64,000 nucleotides of DNA, taken from NCBI RefSeq assembly GCF_017654505.1, contig NC_054540.1:44314054-44378053 (forward strand). Reading direction: 5' to 3'. The notes beneath the pieces are model-generated. The model ran no database searches and was not told the origin of the DNA. It was given only the letters and a program-made list of their open reading frames with translations. This DNA is from Polyodon spathula. Taxonomy: Eukaryota; Chordata; Actinopteri; Acipenseriformes; Polyodontidae. Below, in pieces: positions 1 through 11,500 of this stretch; the stretch's first letter is position 1, and each line of letters opens with the position of its first letter. Position numbers and translations under genes: made by a program.

Positions 1-643
1 CCACTGTTGATTGCTGAACCACAGAATGTGTACTGTACACAGGACCAGTCTATAATATCAGTGCTTTACAAACGCAGCAGTGTTCAGCACATACACATTT
101 TCTGTCTGTTTTGTTTTTAGTTTTTTTCTGAAGCACAAGTAGTCATACAATAAATATTAAGCTGTTTTTAATTTAACTTCCACAAGATGGCACTGTTGTA
201 TGCAGTGGGGAAAAAAAAGTATTTGGTCTGCATGGTAAAAACAGGGATCACAACAAAATATCAGAAAAACTAAATTACATGTTACATTATGAAAAAAGAG
301 GACCTGAATATAATCATATTTATTTTTATTAGACCTTAACACCAGTCTGCAGTGTTGAAAGCATTAAAATAAATATATAAATAAAAATAAAAATAAATGT
401 TGTCATTTATTAGTAAGAGAAAAAAAAAGGCTACACCCGAAAGTTTAGAATTGGCTTGTTAAAGTTATGTAAAAAATACATCATAATTACACTACATTTC
501 TTGCAAGACTGCTGGACTTGCATCTGTAGTGATATGGTCCTTAAACATGAAGAAAAATGGATACGTGAAAAAGCATGTGATCAGTATCAACAAAAGCCTG
601 TAAGATTCTCAGCACTGTCTGGCATTATGTACCCACTGCTTAC
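1..643 (-). other. BRCC3 intron 3 (partial)
   Basis: AT-rich sequence downstream (on the minus strand) of the third BRCC3 coding exon, whose donor GTAAGC reads at 638-643. The next expected exon, starting with the Asp codon completed by the terminal G of exon 3, is not in this stretch. Only short A/T runs are seen. Confidence 0.7.
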
Positions 644-1846
644 CAACATGCGACGGCCACACTGTAATGTGTGGGTGGGAATGGTACCAGCCCACCACTC
701 GCATTGGCCGTCCAGTCATTTCAGCTAACCTGTGACAGGTGTTAAGGAGAAAGGATCCTCCTGGTTTGGGTTCATTTAATTGAAGTCATCAGCCACCACC
801 TTTTTTTTCTCTGATTAACACTTTCTTTATAGAAATGCATGGAGGATTTGATGTGATGGGCAGCTGTTGGTTCTGAGGATGATAACACCAAGGGAAAGGT
901 CAGGGCAGGATCATAAAGTTACTCATTTCATGACCATTATTGCAACAGCAGAGTACATTTTGCCAACAGATGGTACATACAAAAGTAAGCATTTACCAAA
1001 CTCTCAACTTATGCACGCAGCACAAAATATTTATTTTGACTGCTGTGACAATGGAGTTACCTCGCACTCTGCAACCTCCAGAAATACACTTAAAGACATA
1101 ACCTTCCAATAGAAGGAAAAAGAAATACAAAGGGCTATGTATAAATGATTAGGGAAAGGATATCTCAGCTTCAGTGGAGGCAGCAGACAGCTGTTCTGGA
1201 GAGATCTCCACACGATCCTTCCTCTTGTCTGACCGCCGCAGGATGATTACTGAGTGGATGTGCACAATTCTGTCTGTGTCAACCTAAAGGGAATTATGTA
1301 AAGGGTGAAAATAGAGGACATGTTCGTGGATAGACAAAACGCATCACAGGCAATGCATCTGAACTGTTAAATGTAAGTCGGTTTTGGGGAATCTGCTTTG
1401 CACAATCAGTAGTATACATATCTGTCTCAGATACTGTGTTTTATTCTCAACATCCTACGGAATCGTATCACACATACAAATAATTTAAACCTGAAGATAA
1501 GCGATCCGCAGTATCTCGCTCTCTCAAAAGTATAACAAAACACAAATGTTAGACAGGGTTTTATTATACTTTTGTCATGTTTAGCTTATCAAAGGGTAAA
1601 GGTTCTTAAGTATAATGTAAAAATTAAGCCGTATTGGGGTTACAGTTAAAACACTACAGTCTGGGTATTATAAAACAATTAGAAAAAGATCTGCCACTCT
1701 TCCATCAGCTGGAAGATGTTTCTCTTAACCCCATAGCCTACCTCTCCAATGCAAAGCCCCATAACTTCTTCCTTCTCTGTACTCAGCGCATGATTCATGC
1801 ACACCAAAAAAGCGTCTGATTCCAGGTGCACCGCATTCACAGCCAT
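644..1846 (-). CDS. brcc3: BRCC3 (BRCC36), Lys63-specific deubiquitinase, first three coding exons
   Basis: BRCC36 is the JAMM/MPN+ metalloprotease that cleaves Lys63-linked ubiquitin in the BRCA1-A and BRISC complexes. Coding exons on the minus strand are 1846-1742 (35 codons from ATG at 1844-1846), 1283-1164 (40 codons) and 731-644 (29 codons plus one base). Exon 1 reads MAVNAVHLESDAFLV and continues to GLCIGE, including the EEVMG segment that holds the catalytic Glu. Exon 3 carries HSHPHITVWPSHV, the zinc-binding HxH and Ser of the JAMM motif; its Asp is completed by the next exon, outside the window. The human segment between GE and VD is absent: exon 1 joins directly to VDTDRIVHIHSV, as I recall for zebrafish. 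Introns 1 and 3 are GT-AG; intron 2 is AT-AC. The 3' part of the gene lies before base 1. It is head-to-head with CMC4. Identification is from remembered homologues. Confidence 0.95.
732..1163 (-). other. brcc3: U12-type AT-AC intron of BRCC3
   Basis: The donor after codon GAG (minus strand, 1163 downwards) reads ATATCCTTTCC, matching the U12 AT-AC 5' splice consensus. At the other end the minus strand reads TCCTTAACACCTGTCAC and then the exon AGGTTAGC. TCCTTAAC matches the U12 branch-site consensus and lies about 10 nt from the terminal AC. Splicing at AC gives GAG-AGG-TTA (E-R-L), matching BRCC36. The nearby AG two bases further on would shift the frame and hit TGA within three codons. The intron is 432 nt. 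Confidence 0.93.
1284..1741 (-). other. brcc3: BRCC3 intron 1
   Basis: GT-AG intron of 458 nt: donor GAG|GTAGGC at 1741, acceptor CCTTTAG before 1283. I looked here for the extra human exon (the one beginning LNDDTRSDSKF) and did not find it. Confidence 0.8.
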
Positions 1847-2932
1847 TGTAAACCCCAAACACTGATTTATTCTAAGAAATAAACAGAAAACGATACTAGT
1901 GTATATCACTGTTAAAGTTCTGCGATATCAAACTCAAACACTTCAAAAATTCCTTCCAATAAACTTTTCCGTACTCAAACAAATACCGCTTTGAAAATTG
2001 TTCTGGGTCTTTATCAATATCATACCATCTTATAATTTGAGTTTAAAAATAGATTTGGAACGATATATATATTTTTTAAATATACAACTTGTGTTTGCAC
2101 AGGGATGCAAGTAACAAAGAGAGAGGTTTTCTTTTTTTTTTTTTTTTTTTTTTTTCGCCCAGGTTTTTTTCCTCCCAGTCGGTTACACTTGCTCGGGTTC
2201 TACACGGAGCTCTTTCTTGTGAACACCGCTGTCAAGGTAAGGTTGGGCAAACGAAACCTAAGAAACAGATTGCAGTCCTACTTGTATTGGATTTCGAGTT
2301 TGATTATGAAGTGATAGAGTAAGAAAAATAAAAAAGTACTTTAAAAGTAGTTTGTACACGCTGAAGGGGCTTGTCGTGGCGATACTGTATTTTAATTTGT
2401 GCGTATCATCAAAACATTATATCCAAATGCAACGAACAACCATCAATGTGTACACTAAACGCATTGAGAAATCTCACTTTAAAAGCATAATCAGAGTGCA
2501 TTAAGAGGCATAAGAACAATAACCGCAGACAGATGGATACACACACACACGGATGACGTTTCTCACATTGTTATATGGCACAAATGCAGCTCCACCATCG
2601 GGAATGAATATATACACTCACACACACACACTGCGTGTATAATTGTATAATCTTAAGTTTCCTATCAATAATGCATGTTTTTTTTTTTGTTGTTTGTTTG
2701 TTTTTTTCAATGTTTGGCAGGGCAATTTCTCGAACTCCATGGAGTTCACACAAACTGTTTTCAAATTTCTAAAAATGTAATTTAAAAATCGTCATCTAAG
2801 AAAAATGTCAAATAACAGACAGTAATATACATCAGTGATGAACAAAATAATACAGCAGGCAAGTAAACAAAAATCTGATCCCATTGTTGTGTGGTTTTCC
2901 TTATTCAGTTTGCCATTTCTTTCTTACTGCAG
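1847..2932. promoter_or_regulatory. Divergent BRCC3/CMC4 promoter interval with a candidate noncoding CMC4 first exon
   Basis: The interval separates the BRCC3 ATG (1846, minus) from the CMC4 coding exon acceptor (AG at 2931-2932, plus). A long T-run near 2130-2155 is followed by a CpG-containing block at about 2155-2236, ending CTGTCAAG|GTAAGG. That is a strong 5' splice site at 2237, so a noncoding CMC4 leader exon probably ends at 2236. Human CMC4 likewise has a noncoding 5' exon. Transcription start sites cannot be read from sequence. Small CA-repeat patches lie at 2540-2635. Confidence 0.5.
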
Positions 2933-2945
2933 CGGTATCATAAGC

Positions 2946-3876
2946 ATGTCTCAGAAGGATCCCTGTCAGAAGCAAGCCTGTGAAATCCAGAAGTGCTTAC
3001 AAGGTAAATAAAGCGACAGAAATCTGTTTAGAGGTGGTTATAAAACGGACTGCAAAGTTGTATCTTTTCTCCATGCATTAAGAGTTAATTATTCTTTTTC
3101 ACATTTATTGTGACGGGTCCCACTTTTTTCTTGTTGAATATCTGCTTCTTCATTTGGTTTTTATTCTAAGTGGTGATTTGCATATATTTCAAATTAAAAC
3201 TTTCTGGTATCTTATTATTTCCTGTGCTGTGTGTCAGTTTAAATCCAATAGTCTAGCTTCAATCGTACAAGAGATTAGGTACCAGGAAGCAGTTAGGTAA
3301 TATATACATTTCTAACTATAGTGATGTCTGGGATTCTCTTACTTGTCTTATAACAAGTAGGAAAATAGTTTTTGTCATTTGGGTCACTGTGTCACTTTGA
3401 AAGAAATAAGGTGTGTAGGGGTGAGAAAGTGTTATAGTAACAGACTACCTGACAATAATTCTTGCAATTGGAGAGCCACCGTTGACATGTATGGTACCAG
3501 ATTTACACGTTTGCAGTAAGGGATATGGGTCCCTAACAATAAGGATTTTACTTGATTTCTGTAAATCTCAGAAAATATGCAGTCTGGGAAAGGTTTTAGA
3601 TCATTGTATTAAATGTGCTTTTTTGAAACTGCACATGCAAGACCTACATTTTGACTGCAAGTGCACTAGTTGTTATTTAGGGGATGTTTGTTTTCTATTC
3701 TAGCTAACAAGTACATAGAGAGCAAGTGTGAGGACGTGATCAGAGCAATGTGGAGGTGCTGTGAGGTGCACACTGCTCAGAGATCAGTCTGCTGCTCAGG
3801 GTTTGTGAAGGAACAGGAAGAGACCATCAAGAACACATCACCTCCTATAACACTTGAGAAGGCTGCACAGTGTTAA
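2946..3876 (+). CDS. cmc4: CMC4 (C-x9-C motif containing 4), two coding exons
   Basis: CMC4 (p8-MTCP1) is a small twin-CX9C protein of the mitochondrial intermembrane space. Exon 2946-3003 (19 codons plus one base, donor CAAG|GTAAAT) joins exon 3704-3876 (acceptor TATTCTAG) to give 76 residues. The start MSQKDPCQKQACEIQKCLQ is nearly identical to human. The twin CX9C pairs are C7/C17 and C28/C38; further cysteines are C12, C39, C49, C50 and the C-terminal C76. Human has Val at the position of C49. The C-terminal tail (ending LEKAAQC) is about eight residues longer than the 68-residue human protein. The exon containing the ATG has a 13-nt leader (2933-2945) after its acceptor. The gene is divergent from BRCC3 and convergent with FUNDC2, as at human Xq28. 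Confidence 0.95.
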
Positions 3877-3907
3877 GATATTGTTGATGTACAGTGTTAA
3901 GATATTC

Positions 3908-3913
3908 AATAAA
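3908..3913 (+). terminator. CMC4 polyadenylation signal
   Basis: AATAAA lies 32 nt after the CMC4 stop codon, which implies a very short 3' UTR. A near-duplicated 'gtacagtgttaagatatt' motif precedes it. Confidence 0.6.
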
Positions 3914-5221
3914 TTATGTAAAATAGGCAAGATGGTTTTTGTTTTAAATTAGTTTAAGGTAACAGATGTTTTCTATTTTCAATATTCTTTACAAAGAAGT
4001 GTCTCCATACTAAGAACCATCACTATTTTAAGCACATGTTAATAATGACACTTGTGTACTTTAATTGTTCTTCTATACTAGGTTTCACAGATGAGCTATG
4101 TGGTTAAGCAATGTTATTATTGTCCTGGGTAAAAAACAAAACTAGTGACATAGACTTTGAAAACAATTAAGCAAAATAACTGACAGCATTCCCACTCCCA
4201 ATTTCCAGTTTCCCTGTAGCGAGACAATCTGGTTTTGAGTAGAGTGGTCATTGTCCCACAGAAAACTCCAGGAATTTGTAATCTTGAAAAACGCTGGTAA
4301 CAAAAAAAACATTTTAAAAGAGATTGAAAAACATTAGAGGTTGCAAAAATTGGGTGTACAAAATGAAATAATTTTCTACCCAGATATCATTCATGGTATT
4401 TGCATGCTTATTTTTAAAAAGTTTGAGCTCAGCAAGTTTCATAATTTTTGTTTTAAGTTTTATTTTCCACTGTGGTGCATATTTATAACAAACACAGCAG
4501 TGCATTTCAATAATCTGAACGAGAAAAAAAACAATACAAAAACAACAACCTACACGTCCTGTTATAGTGAAAACATCTGAACACCCAAACATCTGAAATT
4601 GTCTGTATGTTGTGATTATTGTAAAAGCAAAAGCTTTGTAATAAATAACTGCAAATCTCTTTGGCACAAGCTACACAATTTCTCACATACATAATCTGCA
4701 GAATTGTTTGCAGTCTGAACTATTTGGCCATTACATGCATACTTACATACTTCATAAAATTAGGTGACTTGTGAAGCTCAATCTTAAGTAACTTTTCTTT
4801 GTAAATCAAAGACTTAACAGAGTAGCTTGTGCTGGGCTTTTAGACAAGTAGTTTATGGTTTTGTTGTGTACTAGATAAAGTAGGTTCAGGGACAATAAAC
4901 TGAAGTGCCAGATGTCTTCTTCATGTAGACTCAGTCACATTCCTTTTTAAACAGGAATAACAGTAAGTTACACCCCCAGTTCTTCACAAAGCAGGCTAAC
5001 ATGCAGAAGAGGCAGCTTGACTTCACTGTTCTCCCTGTACTGTTTAAAGTAACTATTAACATGAATACATATACAAATAAAAGCCACATGCTATGTGGTA
5101 CAATCCTAGTTACCCTGTATGTGAACAGCATCCAATCTCTATTATAAGACCCAGTCAAGTGGTCTGACGATCGAACAGGAACATCCTAATCGAAATGCCC
5201 AAATTCTAAATGCAGATTGTT
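3914..5221. other. CMC4-FUNDC2 convergent intergenic region
   Basis: AT-rich, with no supported gene or recognised repeat. The short open frames in both directions (4314-5158) lack homology to anything I recognise and have no splice context. Confidence 0.5.
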
Positions 5222-5227
5222 TTTATT
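5222..5227 (-). terminator. Candidate FUNDC2 polyadenylation signal
   Basis: TTTATT on the plus strand (AATAAA on minus) lies about 340 nt downstream of the FUNDC2 stop codon. It is the first canonical signal I see after the stop. Confidence 0.45.
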
Positions 5228-5568
5228 AAACATTCTTTACTGAAGTCTGCATTAAACAAAAAACAAAACAAAAAAAATCTAAGAAAAAAGTTCAACACAA
5301 GAACAACTACATTCAATCGGCACGCAAACTGGTTCTGGAGCAGAATTTTCATGCGCTGTATAAACCTAGACACATTTTTTTGTCACGTTCAAAAATCATA
5401 ATCATACCCCAAACTCCTATAGTAATAGAACTCAGCAGTGGTTCCAACACAGTGCAGTTACTGTGCCTTTTTTCTACCTTGCTATAACACCATCACCTTC
5501 CTTTACATTGAAGAGATACATTTTGTGATACACGAAAAAGAAAAAAGGCATTTTATAAAATGAGATTT

Positions 5569-8500
5569 CTAAGATGCCAGTCCAATCAGAAAGCCCCCGG
5601 CAAAGCCCCCGGTCAGCACGATGTTCTTCTTTACGAATGTGGTCACCTGTTGAGAAAACAAAAACAAAGTGTAATTTTATTATTTTTAGGAAGTGTGACT
5701 AAAATATGAAGAACACGGTATTTAAACAGATAATCCGAGATCAGATCATTTACAGCCTTAACTGAACCTCGGCTAGGACAGATGAACAAATGCAGAATGG
5801 ATGATGTGACATTCTGTTTAATTTCCAACTGTTTCAACTTTACAATTAATCACATTTACACTAGCTCTTTATTCAGCTGGTCACACAGACCCTGGTCTTG
5901 GAATACCTTACCCAAGAACAGGTAACATTACGTAATCCAAGATTAGTGCTAATTAAGGTATGTGAAACCAACCCTTATGGATACAGCACCATACTTGCCA
6001 GGCCGTCTTTTTTCACACTGCAGGTCCACAGCGAAGCCATCAGACCTACAGTGCCAGAGGACAATACAGATCTAAATGGCTCCACTGCAGACCCGCAGGC
6101 GCCCTGTCGGCCATAGGAGTCGCTGGTGCGCGGTGAAACGCGGATTGCCCTGTTGACTTGAGCCCTATCCGGGCGGTGCTCGGCCAATTGACACGGTCAG
6201 CAAATGCCACAGCCTGGATACGAACCAGCAATCTCTTGGCTATAGGGCCCATCCTGCACTCCACGCGGAGTGCCTTTAATGGATGCGCCACTCGGGAGCC
6301 CCCTGATATAGCACAATACTAATGTGTACCTACTCTGTTAATGTGGAACAGGCTGAGTAAATACTGCTGCATAAAGCTTCCTCATACATGCATTTTTAAC
6401 AATGGATAAACGTTTAGGATAAGTTAAATGTTTATTGTCATACCTAGTTGGGGCATGTGTTGTTCCTTTTACCCCTAGCTTAATAAATACAGTATCTCGG
6501 TATTCCTGTCCCCTCTCCAAATACATTAAACACATTATAATGAAATCTATCCCCCAAGGGCATATATGAAACATTTACTATCCCCTAAAGATGACTGGGT
6601 GGGCACTTGTTATTCATTATACCCCAGTGTGTTTCTGCAATGAGTGGCTGACTGAAGACTGGTAGGGACTGACAACAGACTTGGTCTTTACATGGAGCGG
6701 GTTACAAGCAGGGAGTTGTTCTGTAGCAGAGTGGACATTCAGCCTCCCTACCTCATCCACTTTAGTTCGCACTTCTTTTGGTGGCTTCTCAGCACCGAGT
6801 TTGAGCTGTTTCTTTGCCTTCTTCACATCCTGCTCAACTCTCTTCCAGTCCACTGTAATGTAACCTGTGTGGTTTGCAATCTAGGGAAAGGAATTGCAGT
6901 GATTTCAATTAAGTTTTCACAGGATAGTAAACTATACTTTAGAAATACAATTTCAGTCACAGTATACACTTGAAATGTGTCTGTCAAAAAAGTTAAAAAA
7001 AACTTTAGAACTGGATTTTATTTTGATTGGAAAACACCTTTTTGAGAGAATCACAGAATACAGCCATGTACCAGCTGTAAAAACTAAAAGTGTACTGTCA
7101 ATACAGTGCAAACAAGTCACAGCACCTAAAGTCTGCAGTCATATTAGGGTACAGGTCAATGTCAAGGTCACAAAGACATTCGGCATAGTGTTAATATAAC
7201 CTTGCAAATATGAAATCAGCAGGGTCTAGTCAATCAATCTCAACCAAAGCAAACCTAATTACCACCACGGCTTAATATTAAATTAGGACCAAACACGTTA
7301 CTTTACAGCAATGGCAGTGTTTAGATCTGCTGTCGTTTGGATCCGCTGAATACACCCCAGTACGTCATAAGGTCTCTGATATGAGGCTTTGAGATATTCA
7401 AGGTAACTGAAGTAGAAACATCTTCAGAATTACAACATAAGGATGCTTAAATATGCTAAATGAACACAACATAAATCCTTGATGGAAATGGCCCAAAACA
7501 GCATTCCTGAACTTGCCAAACAAGTGTAAGCATGAAGCTTTATACCTGAAGCAAGAAGAATCCCCCGCCCACAGCAGAAGCAGCCACCTTTCCCACTTTC
7601 TTGAAGAGGAACCCAGCGCACCTGCAACACCAGAAAGCACAGGGGTGCATTCGTTATGTTCAGCACTGCTTTCAAACTTCCATCCTATTCAGGAAAGCAG
7701 TTTCCTAGCTTTGAACAGCTTGGCCATTCACCTACCATATAATGTAATAAACCCCCAAAATGTTACAGTGCAGCATGTCTACTTCATTGCTTTGGTTTCA
7801 TTCTGGACATAATATCTGAACCACGCCAATGCAACCTTGCACTGTGTATGGCGCCACCATGTGACAGCATCAGGTAGCTGTTTCTAGTGAACGTCTTGAA
7901 GAATGTAATAGTGGCTGTAGAATGGTTACTGATCAGCCAATCAGAATACAGGATTTTGAAATGACAGAATCACTGACCAGCCCGTTACTCCTCCGATAGC
8001 TATCTGAGTTGCTACAGAGTATTTCTCTGCAATCGGTCCAGAGTTCTGCCCAAAGACTCGGTTCCACCATCGCTGTTTCTTGGCATACTCTGCAAGGTCC
8101 ATCACCTCGAATGTATCTTCACCCTTTTCTGGAAAAGCAAATTAATGAAAATGTGTTTTTCTGCTTTAGAGACACAATTTCACGTAGTTTCAGGAAACAT
8201 TGAGCAGCACTATATAGTTGTACATCACTTTAGAATTTAGGATTATAAAAAGTAATAAACACAGGACCGAGTGCTTTACATTTAAACTAGAAAATGGAGC
8301 ACAGATTTCCTTTCATCGGATTGGTCAATATGAGGGCTTTAATCTCTGGTAAAGAACCACAAATGTTATCATTCTAACTATGTATAACTAAGGTTCCAAA
8401 TCAATCTGCCTGAAAACAGTGTTTGCTGTCAGTGGCAATACAATTACCACAATAGCAACTAGTCTCCCGTTTGAATGACGAGTTGAAGGAACCAAACAAC

Positions 8501-11500
8501 TGGATGCAGTCTGGTTACTTTCAACAACTTTATTATCACAGCAACAACACAGGGCAGTGCTCTTCTCTAACACAGCCAATAGGAGGCTTTCAATGAGCTT
8601 TATGAACACACGCTGTGAACAAGTTACTGAGCAAACAGCATGATCAGGATAACACAGGCAACCAGACAGTTTTAATTACTAAAACATATTTTTTTAAATT
8701 TATTTTGCTAATAAATGTTAGGACCTAACGGTAACTTAAATAGTGAAACTTGCACAAAAAATGCAAACATGCACTCAAATCCAAATACATTTTCACAGTT
8801 CACAAACCATGCTTGCTTTTCTGTACAAGGTACCTGAACTGAAGAACGGCTCTGTGTAAGTAGAAGTTTGTTTTTGTTTTTTAGCAATTGGAAATACCCA
8901 TGAAGCGTCCATCACTGGGTTAGTGGAGCCTAAGTGAAGGCTACTAGACCTCAGATGAAATGCTTAGCATCATATAATGAGAAAAACGCTTTTATTCATT
9001 AGCAACAAAAACTAGTCCTGCAAAAAATCACGAAAAAACAAACAGAAAAACTTAAAATGTTATTTTTTTTAACATATGCATTTTATAATAGCAATAGGAC
9101 CCTCATACTGTAAAAGGCTCGGGACATTTAACAACATGCGCCCTGCCTTACCAGACAATAAAGCCCTCTTCGGACTGCTTAATTAAAATGTTTTAACTTT
9201 TTTTTTACTATCATTTGTAATGCAAAAAAATATGTAAACTAATTTAAATATCATATACCAGATCTCAAATTTCAATAATCACAGAATAAAAATGGTTCTA
9301 CAATCAAAAACTGTCATTTTTTTATATTGTGGCAACCTTAATTCCAAGTAAGAGCACACCCCTATTTACAACCATTCTGAGGGCCTTTCTTAAATAAAAC
9401 AATGCTGTTGTAAAACCAGCTCCTTACTGAAGTTGACAGATGAGCTCATTTCTCTTGCACTTCCCTTAGGCAACTTTAGTATGAAGCTGGGCTTCTCAAA
9501 GCAGCTCAAAGCACTCCCCCAGGTCATACGAGAAAAAGAAAACAATAAAACTGACCACTGAAAATGTCAGAAAAGTGTAAGGGAAAGAAAAATACTGTTA
9601 AAAAGTCCCTCGATGCTACTTGCTGTTCATGTCATGTTTATAGTTAATTGCTTAGCTTTACTGCCCCATTTTGTAAGCCTGCTGCATTTACCATTATTTG
9701 AAGTCTGCTAAAGGGTAAAACAATGTAATCTACCACCCAGACTAAATAAGGGACTAACATAGCTTCCATATGCTCTGTTTCATTTACAAGTCTGGAGCTG
9801 TGTATGTGCTATAGCATAAGATGCACTGAGAAACTTAACCGACCTTGACCACGCCAAACTTCTGGCAACACTCAGTTTAAAGGTGACCAAAATAGCTAAT
9901 CTGCTGACAGGTGGCAAAGGGGTTTCATTTTCAGTCTGACAGATTTATAATGGACACGCCAAGATCTACCTTTAACTTTATTTAAAGAGAAAACTACAGT
10001 AAAATATAGTATTCTTAGTAAAACATACAACCTACTGTACTGTCATTATAAAGATACTCCCAAACCCACTACATCTAAGAGCATGTCTAATTAATACATA
10101 TGTTTGATTTCTTATACTGCACGTCATTTTAATGCATAAATGCTACAAGCTCAGTGACAAGGTCATTTAGTCTGAGCTTCAACATTGGCATTGATGCTAT
10201 AGCACAGTATACACAATTTACCATGGGGTTGTAAATAGGGAGATATGAGCTAGTGGATAAATAAACTGTAAAGCAAACCAGGCCAAATGATGCCAAGGCA
10301 CACTTTACCAGCCACATTTTAGAATACATGTAACACCTTTTACATGACAAGAATGCGCCGCACTGCTGGGTTTAAACCAGCCCTTTGAAGCTGGTTAACC
10401 AAAAAAAAATTAATAAATAAAATAGCAACGACCTAGTTAGTACATTATCAACACATGACTCAAACACTATCCACAATTCAAAAGAAATGTAACAGTACAA
10501 ACATCACGTGTTCCAGGCTGTAGAGCTGTGCAATGCTATATTAGTTCAGACAGTGATAATAAGAACATAAGAAAGTTTACAAACGAGAGGAGGCCATTCG
10601 GCCCATCTTGCTCGTTTGGTTGTTAGTAGCTTATTGATCCCAGAATCTCATCAAGCAGCTTCTTGAAGGATCCCAGGGTGTCAGCTTCAACAACATTACT
10701 GGGGAGTTGATTCCAGACCCTCACAATTCTCTGTGTAAAAAAGTGCCTCCTATTTTCTGTTCTGAATGCCCCTTTGTCTAATCTCCATTTGTGACCCCTG
10801 GTACTTGTTTCTTTTTTCAGGCTGAAAAAGTCCCTTGGGTCGACACTGGTGACCAGAACTGCACACAATATTCAAGATGAGGTCTTACTAGTGCATTGTA
10901 CAGTTTTAACAATACTTCCCTTGATTTAAATTCAACACTTTTCACAATGTATCCGAGCATCTTGTTAGCCTTTTTTATAGCTTCCCCACATTTTCTAGAT
11001 GAAGACATTTCTGAGTCAACAAAAACTCCTAGGTTTTTTTCATAGATTCCTTCTCCAATTTCAGTATTTCCCATATGATATTTATAATGTACATTTTTAT
11101 TTCCTGCGTGCAGTACCTTACACTTTTCTCTATTAAATGTCATTTGCCATGTGTCTGCCCAGTTCTGAATCTTGTCTAGATCATTTTGAATGACCTTTGC
11201 TGCTGCAACAGTGTTTGCCACTCCTCCTACTTTTGTGTCGTCTGCAAATTTAACAAGTTTGCTTACTATACCAGAATCTAAATCATTAATGTAGATTAGG
11301 AATAGCAGAGGACCTAATACTGATCCCTGTGGTACACCGCTGGTTACCACACTCCATTCTGAGGTATTTCCTCTAATCATTACTTTCTGTTTTCTACATG
11401 TTAACCACTCCTTAATCCATGTACATGCGTTTCCTTGAATCCCAACGGCTTTCAGTTTGAGAATTTATCTTTTGTGCAGGACTTTGCCAAAAGCTTTCTG

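Noticed and set aside
1284..1741. Extra BRCC3 exon as in human isoforms
   Set aside because: No matching coding sequence; exon 1 joins exon 2 in frame without it.
6100..6302. Functional tRNA gene
   Set aside because: A- and B-box-like motifs are present, but the sequence does not fold into a proper cloverleaf by eye and continues into a SINE body.
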